Shown: positions 30,646 to 42,089, counted from the first letter of the stretch. The stretch is DNA of 64,000 nucleotides from Bettongia penicillata ogilbyi (GCA_023548195.1 JAJHZJ010000399.1:7321100-7385099); one strand, 5' to 3'. Translations and numbers: made by a program. Notes: generated by a model from the sequence alone, not told the origin.

Positions 30646-30925
30646 CATTTCCCCAGTCATTTACTTGACTTTCGCAATCTTTGTCAAGGTAGTTCCTTAT
30701 TTCCAGTGGGGGTGAGGGGATCTCCTGTCTGCTGCTAGATTCACCCATAATCTGTGGGCCTAGAACTTCTGATACAACTGTTACAGTCACCCCTGCTGCA
30801 GTTTTCGCAGATTCCTCCACCCCCTCTGCCACTATGGGACTAGGGTCAGATCACTCTACTCTCTCACAAAGGTCCTCTCATTTTTTTTTTCCGCTGACTT
30901 TCCAATCTGTCCTCATGCATGCCAT
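30646..30925 (-). mobile_element. Inverted HAL1 5' UTR fragment H
   Basis: The minus strand matches 29240-29525 of element F over its length, including GGGGGTGGAGGAATCTG, CAGTTGTATCAGAAGTTCTAGG and CAGCAGCAGACAGGAGATCCCCTCA, with scattered differences. It forms an inverted repeat with element F about 1.1 kb away. Confidence 0.75.
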
Positions 30926-30939
30926 CAGAGGAAGACCTA

Positions 30940-31651
30940 AAAGATCTAATCATCCATCTCCCTTAGATTGTCAAATTTATGGCATACATTTGGCAAAGTA
31001 ACTGCTAATTATTGTTTTAATTTCCTCCTCATTGGAGGTTAGTTCACCCTTTTCATTTTTTATATTAGAAATTTGGTTTTCTTCTTTCTCTTTTTTTAAA
31101 TCAAATCAACCAAAGGTTTATCAAAATACTGTTTTTATCATAAAACCAACTTTTAGTTTTATTTATTAGTTCAATAGTTTCCTTAATTTCAATTTTATTA
31201 ATCTCTCTTTTGGTTTTAAATATTTTTAATTTGCTATTTACTTGGGGATTTTCAATTTATTCTTTTTCTAGTTTTTTCAGCTGCATGCCCAATTCATTAA
31301 TCTCTGCTTCATCTATTTTACTCTTGCAAGCATTCAATGATACACAACTTCCCCTAAGAACTGCTTTTGCAGTATCACATAAGTGTTGGTAAGTTGTCTC
31401 ATTATTTTCATTTTCTTATGAAGTTGTTTGTTTCTATGATTTGCTGTTTAACTCACTCATTCTTTTGGATTATATTATTTAGTTTCCAGTTAACTTTGAT
31501 TCATCATTCCATGGCCTTCCATTACATATAGTTTTTATTGCATCATGGTCTGAGAAGGATGAATTGACTATCTGCTTTCTGCACTGAATTGTGAGATTTT
31601 TGTGCCCTAGTACATTGTCAGTTTTTCTACATGTGCCATGTACCACTGTAT
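30940..31651 (-). mobile_element. Older host L1, 3' portion (ORF2 endonuclease/RT boundary)
   Basis: Minus-strand sequence matches the same region of the full-length L1 (34650-35340): for example TTCCTCCTCATTGGAGGT and CATGCCCAATTCATTAATCTC. It ends at 31651 where the full-length L1 inserted, and continues at 38546. On the left it stops in the RT N-terminal region; the rest of ORF2 and the 3' UTR are missing. Confidence 0.8.
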
Positions 31652-31666
31652 CCCCATTCAGTTTTC
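31652..31666. repeat. Target-site duplication, left copy
   Basis: CCCCATTCAGTTTTC is identical to 38531-38545. It flanks the A/T-rich 3' end of the full-length L1. The interrupted target is L1 ORF2 endonuclease sequence (compare CCCATTCAATTTTCTCC at about 35346). Confidence 0.93.
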
Positions 31667-32048
31667 ATTTTTTTAAATTTTATTATTTTATTTTATATAT
31701 ATTTTAATGTTTTACAATCAATTCCTTAAAGTTAAGATTTTATCCCCCCCACCCTTCTTCTACTACCCCCCTCCCTCCCCATGACAGCATACAATTTTGT
31801 ATAGGTTCTACATATACTTTCCTATTGAGCACATTTTCACTATAGTCATGCTATGTAGTCGAACTAAAATAAATGGAAGAAATCATATAAGAAATAAAAA
31901 CATAATACACTGAAACACACACAAACACAAACATGATCTGCTACATTCTGCAAATGACTTCCATTTTTCTTTCTCTGAGTGTGGAAGGCATTTTGCCTTA
32001 GAAGACCAACATTAGGATTTTTTTTTTTCTCAGTAGGTTCTTGTGTTA
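31667..32048 (-). other. L1 3' UTR
   Basis: About 380 bp between the ORF2 stop and the AT-rich end. On the element strand it contains a G-run tract (reverse of 31745-31780, CCCCCCCACCC...CCCCCCTCCCTCCCC), a feature common in mammalian L1 3' UTRs. The terminal region is AAAATATATATAAAATAAAATAATAAAATTT-like. Confidence 0.8.
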
Positions 32049-35000
32049 TTACAAAGTTCCAAGTCTACCAGAAAAACTCTCGCACACTGTGGTCGTTGCT
32101 GTGCACAAAGTTCTCATGCTTCTGCTGCTTTCGCTCAGCATCAGGTCATATAAGTCCTTCCAGGCCTCACTGAAGTCTTCTTGTTCATCATTTCTTATGG
32201 CACAATAGTACTCCATTACATTCATATACCATAATTTATTCAGCCATTCCCCAATTGATGGGCATCCCGTTGACTTCCAGTTTTTGGCAACTACAAAGAG
32301 TGCTGCTATAAATATTTTTGTACACGTGGGACCCTTTCCCGTTTTTATAATCTCTTGGGGATACAGTCCTAGTAGCGATATTTCTGGGTCAAAGGGTATG
32401 CACATTTTGGTAGCCCTTTGGGCATAATTCCAAACCGTTATCCAGAAGGGTTGGATGATCTCACAGCTCCACCAACAATGAATTAATGTTCCAACTCTCC
32501 CACATCTTCTCCAGCATTTATCATTTTCTTGTTCTGTCATGTTTGCCAATCTTATATGTGTGATGTGGTACCTCAGAGTTGTTTTGATTTGCATCTCTCT
32601 AATCATTAGTGATTTAGAGCACTTTTTCATATGATTATAGATATCTTTGATTTCTTCCCCTGAAAATTGCTTGTTCATATCCTTTGACCATTTATCAATT
32701 GGGGAATGACTTGGATGGTTATATATTTGAGTCAGTTCTCTATATATTCTAGAAATGAGGCCTTTATCCCCGAGCTTAGCTGTAAAAATTTTTTCCCAAT
32801 TTAATACCCTAAGAATTTTGGTTGCATTGGGTTTGGTTGTGCAAAAATTTTTCAGTTTAAAGTAATCAAAATTATCCATCTTGCATTTCATAATGCACTC
32901 AATCGTTTCTTTAGAAAAAAATTCTTCCCCTCTCCATAAATCTGATAAATACACTATTCCTTGCTTCTCCAGTTTATTCATAGTATCAATCTTTATACCC
33001 AAATCATTTACCCATTTGGACTTTATTCTTGTGTACAGTGTCAGGCATGGGTTTATGCCTAATTTCCACCACACAGTTAACCAGTTTTCCCAGCAATTTT
33101 TGTCGAACAGTGAGTTCTTATCCCAGAAGCTGGGATCTTTGGGTTCATCAAACAGGAGGTTGCTATATTCCTTGCCTACTGTGTCTTCAGTGCCAAGTCT
33201 ATTCCATTTGTCTACCCCTCTGTTTCTTAGCCAATACCAAGTGGTTTTGATAATTGCTGCTTTATAATACAATTTGAGGTCTGGTAGCTCTAGGCCACCT
33301 TCCGAAGCATTTCTTTTCATTAGTCCCTTTGATATTCTGGACCTTTTGTTTTTCCAAATGAATTTTGATATCATTTTATTCAGCTCTAGAAAATAATCAT
33401 TGGTATGGTAGTAAATTGGTATGGCAATAAATAAGTAGATTAATTTAGGTAGAATTGTCATTTTTATTATATTAGCTCGGCCTACCCATGAACAACTGAT
33501 GTTTTTCCACTTACTTAAATCTGACTTTATTTGTGTAAAAAGTGTCTTGTAATTGTGTTCATATAATCCACGGGTTTGTTTTGGCAGGTAAACTCCTAAG
33601 TATTTTATAGTGTCTACTCTAACTTTAAATGGGATTTCTCTTTCTACCTCTTGCTGTTGGACTTTGTTGCTAATATATAGGAATGCAAAGATTTGTGTGG
33701 GTTTATTTTGTAACCTGCAACGTTGCCAAAGTTGTTTATTATTTCAAGTAGTTTTTTACTTGAATCTCTGGGATTCTCTAAGTATATCATCATATCATCT
33801 GCAAAGAGTGATAACTTAGTTTCTTCTTTGGCTATTTTTGTTCCTTCAATTTCTTTATCTTGTCTAATTGCTACAGCTAACATTTCTAGTACCATATTGA
33901 ATAATAATGGTGATAATGGGCATCCTTGTTTAATGCCTGATCTTATTGGAAATGCATCTAGCTTATCCCCATTGCATATAATGCTTGTTGAAGGTTTTAG
34001 GTAGATACTGCTTATTATTTTATGGAAATTTCCCTTTATTCCTGTGTTCTCCAGTGTTTTTAATAGGAATGGGTGTTGTATTTTGTCTAAAGCTTTTTCT
34101 GCATCTATTGAGATAATCATGTCATTTTTGTTAGTTTTGTTGTTGATATGATCAATAATGCTAATAGTTTTCCTAATATTGAACCAGCTCTGCATTCCTG
34201 GTATGAAACCTACCTGGTCATAATGTATTATTCTCTTGATAAGATGCTGTATTCATTTTGCTAAAATCTTGTGGAAAATTTTTGCATCTATATTCATTAG
34301 AAAAATTGGTCTATAATTTTCTTTCTCTGTTTTGTCTCTTCCTGGTTTGGGTATCAAAACCATATTTGTATCATAGAAAGAATTTGGGAGGACTCCTTCT
34401 TCCCCAATTTTCAAAAATAGTCTATATAGTATTGGAATTAACTGTTCTTTAAAGGTTTGATAGAATTCACTTGTGAATTCATCTGGTTCTGGAGATTTTT
34501 TCCTAGGGAGTTCATTGATGGCTTGTTAAATTTCTTTTTCTGAGATGGGGTTGTTTAAGTATTCAATTTCCTCTTCTGTTAATCTGGGAAATTTGTATTT
34601 TTTAAAATATTCATCCATCTCATTTAGATTATCGAATTTTTGGGCGTAAAGTTGGGCAAAGTAATTTCTAATTATTGTTTTAATTTCCTCCTCATTGGAG
34701 GTGAGTTCACCCCTTTCATTTTTAATATTAGTAATATGATTTTCTTCTTTCTTTTTTTTAATCAAATTGACCAAAGGTTTATCAATTTTATTAGTTTTTT
34801 TCATAAAACCAACTATTGGTTTTATTTATTAATTCAATAGTTTTCTTAATTTCAATTTTGTTAATCTCTCCTTTGGTTTTCAGTATTTCTAGTTTGGTAT
34901 TTTCTTGGGGATTTTCAATTTGTTCTTTTTCTAGCTTTTTTAGTTGCATACCCAAGTCATTGATCTCCTCTTTCTCTGTTTTATTTATGTAGGCATTCAA

Positions 35001-35901
35001 AGATATAAAACTTCCCCTAAGAACTGCTTTTGCAGTATTCCATAAGATTTGGTAAGTTGTCTCATTATTATCATTCTCTTGAATGAAATTGTTGATTGTT
35101 TTTATGATTTCTTCTTTAACCCATTCCTTCTTTAGGATTAAATTATTTAGTTTCCAATTGATTTTTGCTTTACCTTTCCATGGCCTTTTATTACATATAA
35201 TTTTTATTGCATTATGATATGAGAAGGATGCACTGATTATCTCTGCCTTTCTGCACTGGATTTTGAGATTTTTATGTCCTAGTACATGGTCAATTTTTAT
35301 AAATGTTCCATGTACTGCTGAGAAAAAGGTATATTCCTTTCTATTCCCATTCAATTTTCTCCAAAGATCTATCATATCTACCTTATCTAGAGTTTTATTT
35401 ACCTCCTTAACCTCTTTCTTGTTTATTCTGAGGTTAGATTTATCAAGTTCAGAAAGAGGGAGTTTGAGGTCCCCCACTAGTATAGTTTTGCTGCCAATTT
35501 CTTCCTTCAACTCCCCCAACCTCTCCTCTAAGAATCTGGATGCTATACCACTTGGAGCATACATGTTTAGTAATGATATTGCTTCATTGTCTATGTTGCC
35601 TTTTAGCAGGATGTAGTTTCCATCCTTATCCCTTTTGATTAGTTCTATTTCTGCTTTTCCTTTGTCTGAGATTAGGATTGCTACTCCTGCCTTTCTTACA
35701 TCAGCTGAAGCATGATATATTCTGCTCCATCCTTTGACCTTTATCCTAATGTGTATCCCCCCATTTTAAATGTGTTTCTTGTAAGCAGCATATTGTTGGA
35801 TTATGACTTTTAATCCATTCTGCTATCCGTCTCCGTTTTATGGGAGAATTCATGCCATTGACATTCACAGTTATGATTACAATCTGTGTATTTCCCTCCA
35901 T
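32049..35901 (-). pseudogene. L1 ORF2 (endonuclease, reverse transcriptase, Cys-rich C-terminus)
   Basis: It starts at ATG 35901 (MEGNTQIVIITVNVNGMNSP) and ends with FSGRLGTL at 32049, about 1,280 codons, the usual ORF2p length. Endonuclease blocks include ETHLKWGD and LLNMYAPSG and GDLKLPL (35564-34791). RT has [12 protein letters not shown] and FADDMMIYL (34195-33644). The C-terminal part (33461-32049) holds a Cys/His cluster near CWRRCGRVGTLIHCWWSCE and PFW. Lesions I could place: a frameshift near 35749, an extra A in an A-run near 34798, TAA at 34526-34528, TGA at 34253-34255 and a frameshift near 33688. ORF2p nicks genomic DNA and reverse-transcribes at the nick. Confidence 0.92.
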
Positions 35902-36479
35902 CTTCTTTCCACCATTTGTGCTTTTAGCTCTGCTGTCTCCCTTCCCCTCCTCACTAATATTCACTTTTCACCACCTCCTCTTGCCGCCTTCCCCTCCTTC
36001 TTTTAGCCCCCCTCCCTTTAACTCCCCTTTACTCTTATTGCTTCTTCTCTCCCTTTTAGCCTCCCTCCCCTTTCTTCCCCCTTCCTCTCCTACTGCTTAT
36101 AGAGCTAGTTAGGATTTTCTGCTTAAGTTTGTTGTTCCGTCCTTTAAACAAATCCGATGAGAGTACCTCTCACACAATGCTCATCTCCCTCCCCTCTTTC
36201 CCTCTACTATGATTTTGTACTTCTTCTTGTGAGGTAATTTGCCATTTTCTGCTTCCTCCTTTTCACACCTCCTATTACAATCCCTTCTCATACTTAAATC
36301 TTATTTTTTATCATGATATCATTTACTTTATACCCATTCCCCCTATGCATATCCCTTTTATGTTTCTTAATAGACACACAGTTCTCAAGATTAACAGGTA
36401 TCATCTTCCCTTAAAGGGAGGTAAACAATTTGCCCTAAATGAGTAGCAAGTTGTTCCCCCTCCCCCACTGTTTACCTTT

Positions 36480-37565
36480 TTATGATTCTCTTGAGACATG
36501 CATTTGAAGATCGAATTGTCTATTAAGTTCTGGAGTTTTGGTCAGGAAACTCTGGAAATCCCTTACTTTGTTGAATGACTTTCTCCTTGCCTGAAATGTT
36601 ATGCTGAACTCTGCTGGGTAGTTGATCCTTGGTTGCAGTCCCAGCTCCTTTGCCTTATGGAATATTGGGTTCCAGTTCTTTCGATCTTTTAGTGTAGAAG
36701 CTGCAAGGTCCTGTGTAATCCTGATTGTATCTCCTTGATATTTAAATTGTTTCTTTCTGGCTGCTTGTAATATTTTCTCCTTCACTTGATAGCTCTGGAA
36801 TTTGGCAACTATATTTCTTGGGGTTTTGAGTTTGGGGTCCCTTTCAGGAGGGGAACTGTGGATTCCTTCAATGAATATTTTGCCCTCTGAATCTAGTACT
36901 TCTGGGCAGTTTTCCTTGATGATTTCCTGGAAGATATTGTCCAGGCTCTTTTCTCCATCCTGGGTTTCTGGCAGACAAATAATTCTTAAGTTTTCTCTTC
37001 TGGATCTATTTTCCAGGTCAGTTGTTTTTCCAATTAGATATTTTACATTTTCTTCTATATTTTCATTCTTTAGATTTTGTTTGACTGATCCTTGCTGTGT
37101 CATTGAGTCATTAGTTTCTACTTGCCCAATTCTAATCTTCATCAAATTGTTTTCTTCTCTTAACTTTTGTATCTCCTTTTCCATCTGCCCAATTTTTCCT
37201 TTTAGGAAGCTATTTTCTACAGTTAGTTTTTGTACTTCCTTTTCCATTTGCCCTTTTAGGAAGTTATTTTCTCCAGTTAATTTTTGAACTTCTTTTTCCA
37301 TTTGTTCAATTTTCCTTTTCAAGGAGATGTTCTCATCAGTTAATTCTTTCTTAATAATTTAAAAATCATTGGCCAGTTTATCTTCTATTTCCTTCTTCAG
37401 CTGTTCCAGGAGAGCTGTTTGTACTTGCGAGTAGTTCATAGTCCCTTCTGAAGTTTCAGATGGAAGTACAGTGTCAGCTGTGACCCCTTTGGGGTTTGTG
37501 TTTTGGTCCTTATCCCCATAGAAAGATTCTATGGTTCTTTCAGCCCTCTGCTTTTTCCTGTTCAT
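36480..37565 (-). pseudogene. L1 ORF1 with a single nonsense codon
   Basis: ATG at 37565 begins MNRKKQRAERTIESFYGDKDQ. A TAA at 37359-37361 (after KLANDF) interrupts it, and the same frame continues to 36480. The coiled coil contains three tandem near-repeats of QMEKEVQKLTGENNFLKG (37310-37150). The RRM entry is LENRSRRENLRII, and the C-terminal domain shows PRNIVAKF, KEKILQAARKKQF and RITQDLAASTL. Total length is 361 codons. It is clearly related to HAL1 ORF1 but has a distinct N-terminus and coiled coil. Role: RNA chaperone of the L1 particle; truncated here after 68 residues. Confidence 0.92.
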
Positions 37566-38530
37566 GATTTTGATTGAGTATTATGACTTCTGGTTCTTTC
37601 AGTCAGAAACTAGAGAACTTTTTGCTGAGCTGATGTGTGAAAAAGCTAAAAGCAGGTATTTGTTTGGTGTTTCCCTGATCAGCCCTGGGTTTAGTTTGTT
37701 AAGTGTGGGAGAGGGGTGGTCTGGTCCCAGGAGATCTCCTCAGCTGAATTGAGGCAAAGGCAAGTCAGGGGTTGGTAATCCCAACTGCCCTATTGTCTTT
37801 CTGATTCCCCTGGATAGCTGAGGCACGCCTAGATGCTAATGCGTGTTCCCACCCCTCCTGGGTCTCCTCTCCTGGCGCTGAGGCTTGCCTGGGTCCTAGT
37901 GCGAGTTTTCTCTGCCCTGGATCCTCTGTCCTTCCGGTTTGCCTCTGCCACCATAGGAGGAATCCCCCTTAGCTATTTTCCTCGTCTCAGGTGTTATGAG
38001 ACTCTTGGTCTCCTTTTTCTAATTCTACTGATCTGGGATTTTTCTGGGGAGATATCTTATGGTTCTTTCACGGTCATCATGGGGGAAGGAGAGAGCATTA
38101 ACTCATCACTCTGCCATCCTGGCTTCCGGAAGTTCAAGTAAGTGACTTGCTGAAGTTTGATCTTCGGGCTGAAGGTCTCAGGAGCTGCTGTGCTGATATC
38201 TGGCGCTCCACGGCTCTCACTGACTCAGTTCGGCTTGTCTCCCGCCCTGGGTGCCGCTCCTCTGGTTCTGCCCACTACTCAGGTTTCTCGGATCTCTTCT
38301 GCTCTGCTGCGCTGGCCGCGCTGCGCTGTGCGATGTGGGCTCACCCCCACGGAACAGATCCTTCCCGTGGACCTTCCAGTCCCACCTGAGCTCCGAATCC
38401 GTCACCGTCTGTCTCCCGCTCGATTCTGCACCTCCAAAATTTGGTCAGATTCTCCTTTCAGAGGTACCTGGAGGAGTTTGTCCAAGCTTAGGTGAGTAGA
38501 TGCTCTCACTCCTCCATCTTGGCTCCGCCC
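37566..38530 (-). promoter_or_regulatory. L1 5' UTR / putative promoter with two CAAGATGG-type starts
   Basis: The first bases on the element strand contain CCAAGATGGAGG (38522-38511). A second similar motif, TCCGGAAGCCAGGATGGCAGAG, lies about 400 bases further in (38134-38113). The upstream part (about 38130-38530) is CpG-rich. The same two-part layout is seen in the older L1 (41742 and about 41337) and in the plus L1 at the right end (about 63434 for the second start). Promoter role is inferred from the known function of L1 5' UTRs. Confidence 0.65.
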
Positions 38531-38545
38531 CCCCATTCAGTTTTC
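38531..38545. repeat. Target-site duplication, right copy
   Basis: CCCCATTCAGTTTTC is identical to 31652-31666 and lies directly beyond the L1 5' end. Confidence 0.93.
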
Positions 38546-38559
38546 TCCAGACATCTATC

Positions 38560-39070
38560 CTATATACCTTATCCAGAGTTTTATTCCTTCCTTAAATTTT
38601 TTCTTGTTTATTTTAGGTTATATTTATGAAGTTCAGAAAGAGGGAGGTTGAGGTCCCCCACTAGTATAATTTTGCTCTCTATTTCTTCCCGTAACTCACT
38701 TAACTTCCCCTCTAAGAATTTGGGTATTATACCACTTGGTGCATATATGTTTAGTAATGATGTTGCTTTGTTGTCTGTGGTGCCTTTTAGTAGGATGTAG
38801 TGTCTTTCCTTATCTCTTTTGATTAGATCTACTTCCGCTTTTGCTGTGTCTATGATTAGAATTGCCACTCCTTTTTAAATAAGTTGAAGCATAATATATT
38901 TTTCTCCAACCTTTTACCTTTATCCTGTTTGTATCCCTGTTTCAATTGTATTTTTTTAACAACATTTTGCTGGATTCTGGTTTTTATTAGATTCTGTTCT
39001 CCACCACCACTTTATGAGAGAATCCATCCCATTCATATTCACAGTCATGGTTACTATCTGTCTCTTTCCC
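38560..39070 (-). pseudogene. Older L1 ORF2 endonuclease remnant
   Basis: Minus strand frame 38868-38608 reads as endonuclease with IIDTAKAEVDLIKRDKE, LLNIYAPSGIIPKF and ILVGDLNLPLSEL. The ORF2 start (ITVNVNGMNSP region) is degraded near 39060. Several frame breaks. The remainder of the domain is at 31651-30940. Confidence 0.8.
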
Positions 39071-39639
39071 TTCATCCTCTTTTTCCCCGTTTATGCTTTT
39101 AATTCTCCCTTCTCCCATCCCCTTTAATCTTTGGCCACAACCTCCGTCAGTCTTCCCTCCCTTCTTTCAGTCCCCTTACCCTTTACTCCCCTTTTCCTTA
39201 CTACTTCGTCCCTCCCTTTCAGTTTCCCATACATTTTCTTTCCCCTTTCCCATCCTACTGCCTATGGAGAAAGTTAGATTTCTATACTTAATGGTTTTTG
39301 TTTCTTCCTTGAACCAAATCACATGAGAGTAATCTCAAACAGTGCTCATCTACCTCTGATCTTTCCCTCTTCTGTAATATGTTATTGTGCCTCTTCCTGT
39401 GATGTTGTTTTACTTTTTCTGCCTCCTCTTTTTTACATCTCCCATTACTCTCTCTGTGCTCCCTTAAATTACCTTCTTTTATCATCACATCATTTAATTT
39501 ACACTCCCTCTATCTATTTATCTCCCTTTTAAATATCACAATAAACATGCAATTCTCAAGATAAACAAGTATTATCTTCCCCTATAGTGATGCAAACAGT
39601 TTGCCCATATTGAATAAAAACCTCCCCTCCCCTGCATTC

Positions 39640-40680
39640 ACCTTTTTATGCCTCTCTTCAGACTTGTGTTTGAAGATTGAATTTTTGAAGTAGCTCTGGC
39701 CTTTTCATCAGAAAGGTATGGGAATTCCTCATTTCACTGAATATCCATCTCCTTGCCTGAAATATTATGATCAACTTTTTTTTTTTGGTAATTGACTCTT
39801 ACTTTTACTCCCTGCTCTTTTGCCTTACTCTATATCATATTCCAATTCCTCTGATTTTTTACTATAAAAGCTGCACGTTCCTGTGTGATCTTGACTGTAG
39901 TTCCTCGATATTTGAATTGTTTCTTTCTGGCTGCTTGCAGTGTTTTCTCTTTCGCTTGATAGTTCTGGAATTTGGCAACAATATTCCTTGGTGTTTTCAG
40001 TTTGGGATCTCTTTCAGGAAGTGCTTGGTGGATCCTTTCAATGGCTATTTTCCTTTTTGTATCTAGGTCCTCAGGGAAGTTTCCTTGATGATTTCTTGGA
40101 AGATATTGTCCAGGTCTTTTATTTTCATCATGGCTTTCTGGTACACCAATAATTCTTAGATTTTCTCTCATGTGTCTATTTTCCATGTTAGTTGTTTTTT
40201 CAATATTTTACATTTTATTCTATTTTTTTTTTCATTTTTTACATTCTTTTTGACTGATTTGTGATGTCTTATAGGGTCATTAACTTCTACTTTTCCAATT
40301 TTAATTTTTAATGGATTGCTTTCTGCAGTTTACCTTTTTATCTCCTTTTCCATTTTCCCAATTTTTTTTTAAGGAGTCATTTCTCCAGTTAGATTTTGTA
40401 CTTTTTTTCCATTTGTCCTGTTTTCCTTTTTAAGGAGCTCTTCTCTTCAGTGAATTCTTTGTTCATATTTTTAAAACCATTGGCCAGTTTTCCTTCTACT
40501 TCTCTTAGTTGTTGTTGTTGTTTAAATACTTCTTGAGCTCTTCCAAGCATGCTCTTTGAACTTGAGACAAGTTCATATTCTCTTCTGAAGTTTCAGATGG
40601 GAGTACAGTCTCAATGCATTCCCACTTCTGTATTTCTGTTTTGGTCTTTGTTCCCATAGAAAGATTCTATGGTATTTTAT
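39640..40680 (-). pseudogene. Older L1 ORF1 remnant
   Basis: Frame 40186-39830 carries the RRM entry MRENLRIIGVPESHDE, then PRNIVAKFQNYQ, KEKTLQAARKKQFKY and KITQERAA of the C-terminal domain. The upstream coiled coil is degraded by T-run indels around 40200-40500. The N-terminus near 40680 matches the ...ERTIESFYG region of the full-length L1 (ATAGAAAGATTCTATGG block). Non-functional. Confidence 0.8.
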
Positions 40681-41742
40681 TTTCTAGTTTGCTTTATGAT
40701 AATTGCCTTTTCCTGGCTTTTAAAGTGGATCTCAGTTTTTGGGGCACAGTGGATTCTTTTCCACAGTTCTTGCACTTGTAACTTGAGGTTTTGTACAATG
40801 TGACCTTTGCTTCTTTCAACTAGAAACTAAAGTGCTTCAGATTATTTCGTGCTGAGCAGGCTCGTGTGCCAAAGCAGAGACCAGGCGAAATCTTTCTCAG
40901 TTTCCCTGGAACTATATGTGTGAGGGGTGGGGGAGGGATGGTCTGGCCACAGGAGGACTCCTTTCCTGAGCTAGAGCAGAGCCAAGCTCAATGGTTAGTG
41001 AACTCCATCTGCAATATTGTCTTCCCTATGTCTGTGCTGCAGCATGGCTTGTGTCCTGGTGTTGGCACTTATATTATCCACTCCCCTAGGGTTCAGGATA
41101 TCCTCCTAGTTTTCTGAGGTAGGGCTGTCTGGGATATCTCCGGTCCTGCACTGTTCCCCTCAGCCACAGAAAAAAAAAAACATCCTCCTTTGTGATTTTC
41201 CTAGTCTCATAGGCTAAGAGACTGTTTACCTCTTTGGCTGATCCCAGTATTCCAGAATTTTTCTTGGGAAAATGTTCTCTGTGTTTTTCAAGGTCAACAA
41301 GGGGAGAAATAGAGCATTTATAGACCACTGCACCATCTTGGCTCTTGGAAGTTAAAGTAGGTGACTTACAAACATCTAGTCTGTGAGCTAATTTTCTCAG
41401 TAGTAGCTGTTGATGTTATATGGGGTTCTGTGCTTCTCTCTCTCACTCAGTTCCACTGGACTCCCATTCTAGGATGATGCATTTGATAACCCTCACTGCT
41501 TCAGACCACCAGGTGGTTCCTGCTTGGTTTTGCTTCAGTGGGATCTGTGCTGGTACAGCCTGTGTTTTCTGTGCTCCTCCAGCCCTGTTCAGCAGATTTT
41601 TTTCTTCGACCTTCTGGGTTGCCACATTCTGTCTCCTAGTAGATACTGCCTCTCTAAAATTTCTTCAGATTCTCTTTTTAGAGGTATCTGAAAGATTTTA
41701 TCTTAGAGTTTAGATGAGTACTTCCTCTGACATTTTGGCTCA

Positions 41743-42089
41743 GTCCCCAATGGTGATATTCTTAAAGAGTCCCTATATATATTTATTGCTTCACAGATAT
41801 TTGATCTAATTCCTTATATACCCTAATTCATACCATCTCAATCAGTTATATCATTCTGTTCATCTAATCCATGCTCAACATTTAATATTTGCTCACATTT
41901 GCTCACATTTCTTCCATGACACTAATCTCATCTCAATCCTCCCTTCATATTCATGAAAAATTCCTTGGGGACTCTAATTTATATAGCACTAGAGAGTGCC
42001 TTCCTCCATATGTTACATTGTACATGTTCTGCGTGTACTCTTTATATCTATCTATCTCACTATCTATCTATATATCTATTTATCTAGTC
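41743..42089. other. Unassigned non-coding sequence
   Basis: AT-rich DNA with a short TATC-type microsatellite at about 42043-42085. No gene recognised. Confidence 0.5.

Larger units (their letters stand above)
31667..38530 (-). mobile_element. Full-length L1 element (6.86 kb) with 15-bp target-site duplication
   Basis: On the minus strand: 5' UTR (38530-37566, about 965 bp, starting GGGGGCGGAGCCAAGATGGAGG), ORF1 (37565-36480), a purine-rich spacer of about 580 bp, ORF2 (35901-32049) and a 3' UTR of about 380 bp ending in AT-rich sequence. Perfect direct repeats (CCCCATTCAGTTTTC) flank it. It inserted in the same orientation into an older L1. ORF1 has one nonsense codon and ORF2 has about five lesions, so it is dead but not ancient. 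It is the only complete two-ORF L1 in the window and the likely type of element that mobilised the HAL1 copies. Confidence 0.95.
38546..41742 (-). mobile_element. Older host L1, 5' portion (endonuclease, ORF1, 5' UTR)
   Basis: On the minus strand: 5' UTR (41742 to about 40690), ORF1 (about 40680-39640), a spacer, and ORF2 from about 39070 into the endonuclease domain (38868-38608, LLNIYAPSG and VGDLNLPL). It continues at 31651-30940 beyond the inserted L1. The 5' end CAAAATGTCAGAGG at 41733 indicates a full-length start. Confidence 0.82.

Noticed and set aside
32881..33267. 128-codon plus frame
   Set aside because: Antisense shadow of L1 ORF2.
37833..38499. Several plus-strand frames of 80-112 codons in GC-rich DNA
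   Set aside because: They are antisense to the L1 5' UTR, overlap one another in different frames and show no domain.
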